Assembly: GCA_011009095.1 (NCBI GenBank)
Contig: VTPC01090672.1
Span: 10,334-74,333, forward strand
Reading direction: 5' to 3'
Source of the DNA: Ignelater luminosus
Taxonomy: Eukaryota; Arthropoda; Insecta; Coleoptera; Elateridae
Length of the DNA: 64,000 nucleotides
The notes beneath the pieces were generated by a model. The model did not search any database, had not been told where the DNA came from, and saw nothing but the letters and a program-made list of their open reading frames with translations. Each line of letters begins with the position of its first letter. Positions within the stretch are counted from its first letter, which is position 1. Position numbers and translations under genes: made by a program. Of the stretch, positions 45,740 to 56,836 are shown piece by piece.

Positions 45740-48170
45740 AAACAAAAAACACTCTTTTTGTCTAATTGTGGATGTTCAATGTCTAAGATTACTATGAATC
45801 TCGAGCTTTTGTTATTTCTTCTGATTCTGATTTTTGGGCAACATTTACATTCTTACAACTTTAAATTTCGCTTTAAATAATCCTGACAACTGCATTATGC
45901 TTTTACGTAAAGGAAATTTAAATTGCTCTAATATTTTCGCATATGGAATACTTTCTAACTATAACAGGAAACCATAACCTATAAAAAAGCTATAAATTTT
46001 GCAGCAATTCTATCATAAATTAAAAGACACTTAAAACAGTCTTTGAATTTTAAAGGAAACGGTAATTTTCATATACCATTAAAGTTATGTACAGTTTATT
46101 TCAATTGTTTCCCTTTTTATTGTTTTTGATAATCTATCTAAGGTAGAGTTTCTAAAATTAAGAAAACAAGATCGGAAACAAATGCTAAACACTGAAAAGG
46201 CAAAACTCCAAACAAATTAATTTAGAACAAAAATAATAAAGAATCTTTACTGAAGCAGGTAATGAAATCTAACTATGATTTTCTTTAGGAAAGAAAACTG
46301 TATTAGTCAACCTTCTTAATTTCTAAAATCGAACAAGCCTACAAAATTAGTCATAATAACAAAACAAAAAAGTTTGTGAATCTGATTCGTAGTATTACAA
46401 TAACAATAGTCTTAATTACTGAAATTTAGATACACTTAAATCTCTTGATGTTAAAGCAGTTGCCTACAGAGAAAACTTTTTAGGCTGACATCGTTAATTA
46501 ACACCATTGAAAATTTACTCTGTCAGTCCGTGGTTATCGACCTTTCAGTGGGTATTCAGAAAATTGCTAGAAATACTAGATCTTAGAGTGTTACTTTCTA
46601 GGGAATTTTTACTATCAGCTCCCAATGTAAGGAAGGGGGGGGGGACTGTGCGAGAAACTTCGTTTTTCGCCAGAAAATTGGTAATTTTCAGGCCAATCAA
46701 GCATTTTTACAGATCATGAACTACTTTGTTATTGTTTGTAGTGCAGTACGCACATCTTGGTGCTTGATTTTCTAGACAAGACTTCCACATCGGATTTACA
46801 AACATGGTTTTCAGTTGTCATCCAGGAACTATCAATTTTATTTATTTTGTGTGTAGGTATCGTGAAAGTTGTAAAGATGTTTAGCTAAATGTTTTGATTT
46901 TGCGAAAATGCATCAATAAATAAGATAAGACCTACACACATACACTTGTTGCAAATTTTGTCTAAGAATGTCCATTCTCAAATTTGAAAATAATGAAGTC
47001 TGAGGTATGGTTTTGCTTATTTTGAATGTACTGAGATCAAGTAAGAAGGTTTTGGTGCCATTTAAATCACGAATTATTTTGCAGACTCTTGAATATCTTG
47101 TCAGTTACTCTCAATTTTTTTGCAATGGGATATTGATCCATTGAATTTTTCTGATGGTAGCTTGTTTTTATATCTCTGTTTTTGTTATCACTTAGAATTT
47201 CCACATGATTTTTACATAAAACCATAGCAAACTATATATATTTGTAAACCTCGAACAATAATCTTTTTAGGTAAGCCCTAGCCAACTATGAATTCCATTA
47301 CAAAAAAATAAATTGGCTGGTATTTGTCGAAAACAATAAAGTCTGACAGAAAACTAATATTGAAAATTAAATTTCTAATAAAAATGTGTTTAAAGCTTTC
47401 AGATAGCTTTTCAAATAAGATATGAGGAAAACTTGTTTCGAGTTTTCTTTTTAGATTTCAGGATAACAAAGCAGCCTATGTTCAAGGAAGCTGTTTATCA
47501 CCGTCAACAATTATTCTTTATTCAAATATTCCACAATGACAACCAATTTGACACACCTTGTAGGTAAAACAAGATTATTAGATTTAACTTTGATCTTATC
47601 TGACATTTGGTTTTGAAATATAAAAATTGACAACTAAGCAGTTAAGTTATATAGGAAAACTCACTATTCCTATAAAGTCGTCATCTATACTGGAAAGATT
47701 TGCATTATTCGGACATTAAAAAGGTGATCATTGCCAACTATTACTGGTATCTTTACATATTTATAGTGTATTTGATTTTTCTTGACATCCTCAATTTATA
47801 TTTAAATAGGGAAATGATAATTATAGTTATTACAGATCGAGTAGCGTGTGAAATAAATGTTCTTTAGTAAGCTAATACTAAAAAAAAAGAAATCGAAAAC
47901 AAGATAAATATTATTCAACTTTACAAGGACAGGACAAAGTAGTTCAAATTGCAGGTAATTGTGCGATAGCTTATTGCTTGTTAGTGATAACGAAAAGATA
48001 AATTGAATAGTGAAAACAAAAATCAGCTATCTCAATGGCCAAAAAACAAATTGTCTCGGTTATTTGAACAGTTAAAAAAAGAAGTCAAGACAGATTTTTA
48101 ATTTATTATCATATCATTAAAAATGTAAAATGTAATATAAAATTTACAGATCCAATGTCAAGAGTTCCGT
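45740..48170. other. AT-rich stretch with no recognised gene
   Basis: No domain motif was found. The open stretch 46507-46719 is unrecognised. A run of nine or ten G lies at 46634-46643. Confidence 0.55.
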
Positions 48171-48174
48171 ATAA

Positions 48175-48408
48175 TTAAAATTTATCTGTGTAAAGTATTA
48201 CATTTTGTGACTTAGGTGATAAGATATTAAATCGTAGACGTATGCTAGGTAAGCAATAGGGCCTAGTACGAATCCCTGAGGAACGCCAGAAGTAATAATA
48301 ATAGGCGCCTTGTATATTCTTAGATACACTAGTGGTGAAGGCAAATGCCGGAACAGTTTCTGCACCAGTCCACGGCACACTATACACACCTAGACACCCA
48401 CACATCAC
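48175..48408 (-). pseudogene. LINE reverse transcriptase fragment (Jockey/CR1-like)
   Basis: The minus strand reads TSGVPQGFVLGPIAYLAYV with YDLISY, and after one frameshift NVILYTDKF. These are the VPQG motif and the eroded (F/Y)ADDT box of Jockey/CR1-type reverse transcriptases. The catalytic aspartate pair is lost. Upstream on the same strand comes a CA-rich run and then a GC-rich segment of unclear nature, so only about 60 codons of polymerase survive. Confidence 0.65.
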
Positions 48409-48409
48409 T

Positions 48410-48690
48410 ACTCTAACATATACACACTCTCACACCCCTCACTACACAATACCAACACCGTTCTGAAAAGAACCGCCGCATCGTGTTCCAGAATCGTCGT
48501 CACTGTGTGACGGCTCGCTGGCTGTTCTTGGGCATTCCACTCCAAAATGGGTCACCGGCATCGGCGGGGATCCTGGAGGACCCTGCTTCCGGCCTACTTC
48601 ACCGTCGCCACCAGATCACCATCGCCGTTGACGGGCGTGCGGACTGCTTGGTGCCTGACATGATGTTGACGACTATCCATTTTTCCAAAT
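48410..48690. other. GC-rich segment of unknown origin
   Basis: An ACACAC-rich stretch (48370-48450) is followed by about 200 bp rich in CG and CGCCG words. Frames on both strands are open but unrecognised. It may be part of the same LINE insertion (minus strand, upstream of the polymerase fragment) or a separate repeat. Confidence 0.35.
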
Positions 48691-48694
48691 TCAC

Positions 48695-49835
48695 CAGCCA
48701 TAGAGGAATTAAATTTCCTAAATTTCTCTCTCTTAGATACACAAAGTTCAACTGGTTTACATTTGTGTAACACTTTGTTCTTATAAGATTGCTTATATTA
48801 CAAATCAAAATGATTTCTTTGCGCAAACAAAATTGTTACAAATGTAATACCATTAAACTATGAATTTAACTCTGATTTCAAATATCAAAAAATTCTAAAG
48901 AATTATTTCTCCTGCAGAATTTTTAAGTTATGGAGACCTTTTGGGGAATTCTATTTTATTGTTATTTTGCAAATTGCAGACCTAAGATAAGCATTTTGAA
49001 GAAGATTCTCAAGTAAAAATACTATGGCTAACTTTGCTTTTACAGAAGATGATTCCTAGAGAGGTCACTGGTGATTCAAAAATTCTTACAGACCTTGAAT
49101 AATATTATATATAAAATGTCAAATTTAAAGGCCAGGAAACAAAATTTATTTAAATAAACAATAAATAACACATAATTAACTTATTTGGAACAGAAAAGTT
49201 AAGAAATAAAAAAATTAGAAATAAAAAAACTGAATCTTTTTGTTGACTTTACCTAGGTATTGATTGTTTAAACAAAAGAATAAGCAACAGATGTCTTTTT
49301 TAGAAAAAGACCAATAGTCCGTATGGTCTTTTTGGTACACTCAGAATCAAGTTGTCGAGAATAGAACTATGAATGTCCCTCCATGTTTGATTCAGCGCTT
49401 CAAATTTGCAACATATTTAAATTGGGGGACTGCATAAGTCATGGTAACTAGCTGTTTGCATTCTACGTTTTCTATCCAAAATAAGCACCGAAACAATTGA
49501 AATGCATTTATTTACTGAGCTAACACGATTTATACTATAACTTTAGATCAAGTAAGCCGACTTGAATTTCGGTTATTCCTTCTCCAGCGGAAGTATCGCA
49601 ATTGGGGTTTTGAAGTTAGGTTGGTTTTATGATTGAGTTAATTGCGTATTCTAATATCCCCTACATAAATAAACATAAATTTCCTATTTTGACATTTTCA
49701 TTTGTTTACGATATATTAAGGGTGGGTTGGCTTAAGATGAACACACTGTATATATAGAGTCTAATAATCCGTCAACGAAAACGAGATCAATTATACTTGC
49801 CTAATCCACCGTATTTCCTTCTTCATAACTGTAGA
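48695..49835. other. AT-rich stretch with no recognised gene
   Basis: No open frame or motif of note. GATGAACACACTGTATA at 49737-49753 resembles ends of small DNA transposons but no partner was found. Confidence 0.5.
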
Positions 49836-49839
49836 CTTC

Positions 49840-50270
49840 CTGAAGTTTCCCGAGCCTACTTTAATCAGAAAACAGTGCTTTTGCCCATTTCTAGATTTCC
49901 CAAACGATATGGTATTGCGACCAACAAAGTCCCTCATCGCGATTGCTTCTAGTTAATGACTAGATTTTAAGTTGTTTTCTTGTAATTACAGTTTTGCTTG
50001 ATACTGCCCCTTGAAGCTGCAGACGCAATTGAGGTGCAGTTGCAGTTAGCGTTTTTCCTCTTGGTATGGCGCCCACAATCTTGATAAGACGCTCGATGTT
50101 GTATCCAAAGCTGCAGCTAGGTTCACCTGCGCAACTCCACTTTCAAGCAATTCTATCATTTTTAATATCACGTTTCTATTAAATAACTCCTCTCCATCGT
50201 GTTTAATGTAACGACTGAAGCACACCAGCCTACTATTCGTTTTAAAGAGTTTTTTTTGGGTCTTTTCCAT
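49840..50270 (-). pseudogene. Tc1-like transposase remnant
   Basis: The minus-strand frame 50270-50046 holds a helix-turn-helix domain with VILKMIELLESGVAQVNLAA and TTSSVLSRLWAPYQEE, the pattern of Tc1 transposase N-termini (a paired-like HTH that binds the inverted repeats). After a stop, TAPQLRLQLQGAVSSKTVI and finally LFSD.SRLG follow, where a stop replaces the glutamate of the LFSDESRF motif. The catalytic aspartate of that motif is still present. The C-terminal half is missing, and the tandem array begins about 20 bp beyond its start. Confidence 0.75.
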
Positions 50271-50289
50271 GTGTTTAGTTTTTGGATGT

Positions 50290-51700
50290 TAGACAGCAAC
50301 TGCCCTGTCGAGGTGAGACTTGGTTGGCTTGATTAGCTTTCTTAAGGAGGCTTAATGGAGGGCGAGCATGATCTTGAGCCAACGTTGGGTGACCTTTGGT
50401 GGGAAGAAAGGCGCAGTTCAAACTGTGTTAGTAGTTAATTCTCGTAAAGAAACTGAAAAAGCTTACTACAGGACGAAACCCAACCTTGGGCTACTTGAGG
50501 CCTTGTGTTTGTAATTAAATAGTACTCTTAAGAGAGTTTACGGAAGATGCAGTCTGAGTTATGCATATTTAATTCCCATGAAGATTAAGGGTTAAAGAAA
50601 TACAAACAGCAACCTTATGCCACCGTAGGTGACCTTGGGAACAGCGTGGATTGACCACCATTTGTATTTAGCTCTCTTAAGAAAGTTAATGTATGACGAA
50701 GCTTGGGTTTGTACCACCTGCGGTGGCATGGAAAGTGCAGCCACATCTGTGTTCGTAATTAGCTCTTTAAAAAGATTTAGAAACAGCGCAGTCTGACTTG
50801 TGCATATTTACTTTATCTTGGGAAGGTAAAGAAGGACAAACCGTAGGTGACCGTGGAAAAACACAGCTCGATACCTGTTTGTATTTGGCTTTCTTAAAAA
50901 AGTTAATAGAGGATAAAGCTTGAGAGGATCTCGATCGGTATTTGTATTTAGCTCTTTTAAAAAAGTTAACGCATGGCAAAGCCCGATCTTGAGTCACCTG
51001 CCCTGGAAGGAAGAGGACACAACCACATCTGTATTTGTATTTAGCTCTCTTAAAAAGCTTACTGTAGAACCTAACCTTGAACTAACCTTGAACTAACCTT
51101 GAACTAACCTTGAACTAACCTTAGACCACCTGTAGCGGGTGGTAGGGCGCAGCGTAGCGTAGTTACCTCTAGTGAAAAAGTTAATTAAGGGCCCCGCCAC
51201 ATTTGTGTCCGTATTTAGCTCTCCTAAGAAGCTTACTGCTGCATACGACTTGACCTTAAGCCACTTGTGGCGGGTGAAAGGGTGCAGCCTAAAGTGTGTT
51301 CATACATAATTAGATCTATTAAGAAGGTTTATGGAAGGCACAGCGTATTTAATTCTCTTGAGAAGGTTAAAAGGATAAAGCTGAACCCTTAGACTTCCTT
51401 ACTAGGATTCGTATTTAGCTTTCTTAAGAAGGTTAACACACGGCGAAGCCCAATCTTGGACTAACTACTGTAGAGTAAACACAGCCACACCTGAGTTAGT
51501 ATTTAACTTTCTTAAGAAAGTTAATGGACACCCCAGCCTGATTTGTGTTTATATTTGGTTCTCTTAAGAAGATCAGAGGAAGGCGAACACTAACATTCTT
51601 CTTCCCCAGGAAGCTTAAAAAAAGCGAACCTTAAAATTAGGCCACCGTAGCTGACCCGTTGAATAGCTATGCTCATTTCTAGTTCTCTTAAATCCAGCAT
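50290..51700 (-). repeat. Diverged ~95-bp tandem array (reverse orientation)
   Basis: About seventeen units carry TTAGCTCTCTTAAGAA-GTTA, then GCGAAGCCTGATCTTGAGCC, then CCACCTG-GGTGG and a GGCGCAGCC-ACCTGTGTTCG segment. Reverse-complementing any unit gives the units of the array at 13.85-15.48 kb. CTTAAG-centred landmarks lie at about 50336, 50523, 50672, 50892, 50952, 51045, 51220, 51420, 51510 and 51564. Units are as diverged from one another as from the first array. No gene is inside. Confidence 0.85.
51071..51124. repeat. 11-bp tandem repeat inside the array
   Basis: CTAACCTTGAA occurs four times exactly and a fifth time as CTAACCTTA. It is a local expansion of the CTTGA-CCACC word of the larger unit. 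Confidence 0.9.
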
Positions 51701-51711
51701 GTCAGTCACTT

Positions 51712-51795
51712 CTTAACTTTAACTAGAGCTTTATTTCTATGGACACAACTGTTCACAATCGTATTCATGGCAATAAAGCTTTGCTCAAAGTTAAG
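51712..51795. repeat. Hairpin-forming inverted repeat
   Basis: CTTAACTTTAACTAGAGCTT (51712 onward, about 31 nt in all) is matched in reverse complement by 51766-51795 (CATGGCAATAAAGCTTTGCT and on), with a loop of about 23 nt. The right arm is also the left end of the 1-kb element below. Confidence 0.7.
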
Positions 51796-52786
51796 CAGCG
51801 AGTGAAAAATGGGGGCTTAATGCGGTGGAAGAGCGCGTAACTTAATTCGTGTTAGTATTTGCGTTACACTAATACTTGTTAAGTTGCGTTTACATATGCG
51901 TGCTTGTGCTCGTGCTCGTAAACGCAACTCGTGCTTACTCTGTACTAGACAACGAGCCGCGAGACAAGCCGTACTACGCGCATGAGTCCCCGGCTCGCAT
52001 GCGCCAAAGAAAATTCGTGTCTATACTTGCAAGTCTGTGAATGGAACTTTATTTTATTTAGTTGACTCGTAGTGCTCGCCTATACAAGGCTACTAAAAGA
52101 GTCTACAGATGCTAGGAATCTCAAAATGACGGCTAGTCGTTTGTTTTTAGCAATTTCTGGGCCATTAAGGCATTAAGTAAAAACTCTGAATCGGTTATTG
52201 ACATTCTACAAAATGCCTGAAAATTCCACCCGCAAATCATCTATTATATTGTTTTCACTGTACCGTCTTCTGGATGCATAAATTGACGTAACCCATCAGT
52301 AACGTTGTCTTTTCTTTTTTGTTTCATTAAGCAACGAATGCATCACGATAAAGCTGGCGCTAGCAGCTAATAAAGGATCGTCATTACCCATCTTCTATTT
52401 TATAAAAATAGTTTAAGATTGATTTGATATTTTTATATTTTAACTACGAGTACTGCTCGCAAACCACCCTAACCTCCCGAGTTCAAGCTTCACGACGAAC
52501 TAAACGTTTAAATGTAGGCGATTCACTCACGAGTCCGGTAAGTTTTGGGAGCACAAACACAAGTAATGTGGCTTTACTTTAAATTAGAATCTTTTAATCT
52601 TAGCCCGCTAGACTCAGTAAGTAAGTGGCCTTGAGCATATGTAAGAAGGATATGTATTCGGTGTATCTGATGCAAGATTAACAAGTATACTAAAATAAAC
52701 AAAATGGGCTTTGTGTTCAAATTTAGTTAGTTTCTGTCCAGTTTTTCAGGTGTTGCTTAACTTTAAGCAAAGCTTTATTGCTATGG
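51766..52786. mobile_element. 1-kb inverted-repeat (MITE-like) element
   Basis: The left end ATGGCAATAAAGCTTTGCTC matches the reverse complement of the right end, ATAGCAATAAAGCTTTGCTT. Similarity continues through AAAGTTAAGCA and GTGAAAAA-TGG for about 47 bp, near 85 percent identical by eye. The interior has no frame of note; 51890-52030 is GC-richer with GTGCTCGTGCTCG words. A clear target duplication was not found. The third copy at 51712 shows that the terminal sequence is itself repeated. Confidence 0.6.
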
Positions 52787-52789
52787 GGC

Positions 52790-53125
52790 ACCAGTAAGGG
52801 TGACCCTGTTCGGTTGTCGCCTCAGGCTTCTACTCCAAGAAAATTTGAGCTCTCGATACGATACAGCGATACGAGAAAAACAATTCTTGATCGCGTTTGA
52901 AGATCGTCGCTTCGATTACTTTTTGATATATATCGTAATCTGGCGACAGCGTGAAATTGACGATAACAAGAATAAATACCTGAAAACATTATTAAGTTCA
53001 TGATCTCGCAGACTGGCCGCAGTCCTTGGTTGGCGCAGGCACAAGGGACATGCAGATGGTGCAGCGGAGTGGATCGGAGTTGGTTCTATTTATTTTGTTG
53101 CTGTTATAGCGTCCTTTTTGGACCT
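52790..53125. other. No recognised gene
   Basis: Contains CGATACGATACAGCGATACG at 52854-52873, similar to words at 36790-36835. The two short frames here are not recognised. Confidence 0.45.
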
Positions 53126-53129
53126 TTAG

Positions 53130-53880
53130 GGCAGTTTCCATGAGCTGCTCGAACTTGCTTATTTTACTTATCTTGGCGCTGTATAAATAGTCACTTTTGA
53201 AGTTAATCCTGGGGATTTCGGCTTCCTCTGAAGAGTTTACTAAACATACTAAGCAAGCTGATACATTTCGTCTAAAAAGTATCTTTACGGATAGAAAATC
53301 ATTAAACACAAAAAGATGTTAATTTGTACAAACGTTTTACAACTAAAAGAATTTTTGAATTCCTGAATAATGAATAAACCCTAAAAGATGGTCACGTCGG
53401 CGGTAAATGTTAGCTTGGAATAGTTTTGGCATTAGCAAACTTGTTCAGTTTTCTAATTAGATGCTCTCTCGATTTTCATTTTGAAATTTAAACTGCAACA
53501 AGTCTTTCGATAGACAATGGTTTAAAGGGGATCTAAAAATCCTTTACTGCAAATGTCTGCTTTAGGAAGCATTTTATAAGGTACGTTTTTTTCTTGTATC
53601 GTATTGCATCGATTTTACAACAGAAGTCAACAACAGCTTTCATTTTTCTACAACAATATTTAATTAATACAACAATTGCCTTTTGAATTTGCTTTGTTTT
53701 CACAACTGTCAGTTTTCTTGTCTAAAAAGCTTTTTCCTTTTTGCATTTTAAAATGCACGATATACCCTGGCACCTGCTGACTGCAGTCCCGCTACGAATA
53801 AAAAGGTGCTAGTAAGAAGGTTTGTTTACTAGTATTGTTCTCTTGAGCCTTCTACGATTCCTAAATTCTGTCATTTGACA
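53130..53880 (+). repeat. ~750-bp dispersed repeat, copy A
   Basis: Aligns in the same orientation with 59170-59950. Shared landmarks in order: TTACTTATC-TGGCGCT, CTTGGAATAG, GCAAACTTGTTCAGTTTTCTAATT, ATGGTTTAAAG-GATCT, CATCGAT-AACAGAAGTCAACA, TCAGTTTTCTTGTCTAA, AATGCACGATATA and AGAAGG-TAGTA. Indels are common. No protein is readable. Type unknown; it may be a non-autonomous DNA element or part of a larger one. Confidence 0.65.
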
Positions 53881-53884
53881 ATTT

Positions 53885-56830
53885 TCTCTAGAGGAAAGGA
53901 ATTCAAGAAATAACGATTAGAATTTTTCGATGTCAGACAGAGAAGTTTTTGCTTTGCTTGGATTTCTAATGTGTTGACATGGTTACGATGTGAAGAGAAA
54001 TAATTGGTATTTTTATTGTTTAGGGTAGACCTGAATATAACAACTGAAGTGATTTGTACTGTACATATAATAATTTATATAAAAGTCTACCGTTTTAATG
54101 ATTTTGTTGTTATTTCAGATCATCCCTTCCCCTTGATATCTAATCAAATTTATCTTTAGTGAATTATCTTTTATTTTTAGCTTGTTGTTACACGGCTAAA
54201 CAATAATTTTAATAGATTAAGATTCAGAGAACGAAAGAAATCTTTTTATCAGGCAAAATAAACTGAAAATATTTAAGTGCATTTTCTAAACAATTTCAGG
54301 ATAGAAAAAACTGGCTATCGAGCTTTCTAATGAATTTTTTATACACACGTATCATAGTAAAAATTTTTCACAGACCCTCATAATACACGGTTGTAGTAGT
54401 ACATTTAGCATGTTCCGTTTATCTCCTACCCATATTCGTATTTGCAACACAACAATAACATTCAAGTGCCGCATAGTAGCGAGCATGTGCAGATTTACTT
54501 CGCGCAAATGCAGTTACTGACCTACCCGACAGTCGCTTGCACATACTCGCGCCGGGTAGCCCTTAGCCCTGAATCGGGCCAAAAGGGCACACATGAATGT
54601 AGGTTTACGTGCCTTACGTGCTTGTCACTTGTAACAACCATTTCTTTTTAAAGGATTTTTTTTAATTAATTACAGTTTACTCTTTTTGTTTTGTTTGTTA
54701 GTGAGATGTACTTCATTTTGACGGGGTTTTATTGTATATTTATTACCCTTTCCCTTCAGTTCTTCAACCGGTTTGAAACAGTGCAATTTTTATTGTAATG
54801 AAATATGTGCATGGAGATATTAATTCTGGTTAGTTTTTTGTTTGTATTTAATATTTATGTAATTTTTAAATCGTTTTATCAGTTATTTCTCGTAAGTTTA
54901 GGTTATGTGTTTTGTATGATAAACTGGCCTAACAGACTTAAAATAACTTTATTAAGAAATTATGACAGTTGCTATAATTTCCTTCAATTTTATTTAGAAT
55001 TTTTACAGATTTTGAGAAAATTTTCTTTCAAAAAAGTAATCTTAAGTATGGGGTTTCAACTGCATAAAAGATATTTAAATGTCCTAATGCATTCATTTAT
55101 TCCAGTCTGTTTAAAAAAGCTGTAAAATAAAAGCATCATCGCCAAGGTTTGTTCATACCTTCGGTTTAACTTATGCAGCTTGCATTAAACATGTACCTAA
55201 CCTACCTATACAATTTTCACATTGCACCAAATATTTTGTCACTGACTGATAAATAATAATCTTGTATAAGCAAGATTGTTGTTTACGACTTCATGATTTT
55301 TTTTGTGTCGTGCATCTCTCTGCTCTTTGCTGTCTTATCTGTGTTTTTAATTTTTCCATTCTGATTGCCTTCATTTAGTATTGAATAATTTGCTCAAAGT
55401 AATAATTAAAAATATAATTATTAGGGTGATTTACTGAAAAAAATAGTTCTTGCTTTATAATATAATATATTTAAATATACTAGAATAGATCGTGTTGCGA
55501 TTAGAATATGAAAAAATAAAAAATAAAAAAAAACGAAAACTCGATAAATATTCATTAAGCCTCAGGTTATATTAGAGAGAAGGGGGACCTTGGACCAAAC
55601 TCTGTTTAGATTTCTAATGCACACGGTAAGACTATTGATCAGTAATCGGTCAGCCATTTTGAAGATATTTTTGTGCAAGATGGTTCTTTTAACTTTGATA
55701 CTTTAACTTTAGGATGCCAGTTTTATCTTTTCTAGACTGAACGATGACGTTAGGTGAAAGGTTCAGTTTTTAAGTGTAATATTCAGACGAAATTGTTCCG
55801 ATAAAACGTGAATGATTTTTTTATGTAATATTAATTGATTATAGCGTTGACCTTAATGTTGTAGATTTTTAAGAAATTTCTTAGATTATAAAAAAGCGGT
55901 ATGTTAATTGGGATTTTTAGGTTTCAATGAAATATATTTTTGGGCAAAATCTCCATTAGTCATAATATTAATCATAAGAGGCGTAAGAATAGACAGTTGA
56001 AAATACTTCATTCAAGGCTTTCTTAAAATTGGAAGTGCAAATTTTAAAATGACGTAAAGATGCGGAATTGTTTCATTACGTATTAGTTTTTTTTTGTTTA
56101 TTTAAATAGTGAAGATAATTAGGAATTACAGATGTAGAGAATTTTTATGAAAACCAAACTTTGATGTTCATTGATTTATATTTAACTTAAAACTCGATCA
56201 ACTAGGACGAATGTTATTCCTATGAAACTCATTTATTGAATAAATTTTATTTGTTTTCTTGAAATAACAGTTTGTGATTCTCTACGTGTTCATTTCTTTT
56301 TCTCTAATATCAAATTTTTATGATTATCTAATATTTTTTTATTCGATGTTTCAAGGTTTTTCTTTAATTTATAACAAACACGAATTATCTGAATCAAGTA
56401 AAAACGCATAAGAAGTTTTGCCTAAAATCATTTTTGTTTAACACAAAAGTCTGTAATAAACCTTTTTTGGAGATAAAAAGTCCACCTAATATAGTTTAAA
56501 CAGTCGTTTCCAATTTATTAAAAGATATAAAAGTTTTGGGAATTACGTAGAGAATGCGCTTAAATAACTATAATTCTCAATCTAGAAATAGTCAGCCACT
56601 TGATTCATCCCTGACCTTTCTTTCTGGGGTGTAACAATCTGAGTTGCCTATTTATGGAAGTTAGCCCTTTTTATTGGTTTAAAGTTACTTAAGAGTTAAT
56701 ATAAAAATCTAATATTTTGCATAAGATGTCCTGATATGTGGAATTTGTAAGCGTAACCATATGGTAACACAAACCATTGAGGGGTAACATAGCATTATGT
56801 ATTCAGTATAAGAAAAGTAGATACAAAAAA
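53885..56830. other. AT-rich stretch with no recognised gene
   Basis: The only break in composition is 54440-54640, a GC-richer patch with an unrecognised 69-codon frame. The 106-codon frame at 54805-55125 is hydrophobic and low in complexity; nothing supports it as a gene. Confidence 0.55.
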
Positions 56831-56836
56831 CATTTT

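Noticed and set aside
54805-55125. 106-codon hydrophobic frame
   Set aside because: Phe/Leu/Ile-rich composition is expected of AT-rich DNA; no domain, splice context or neighbour supports a gene.
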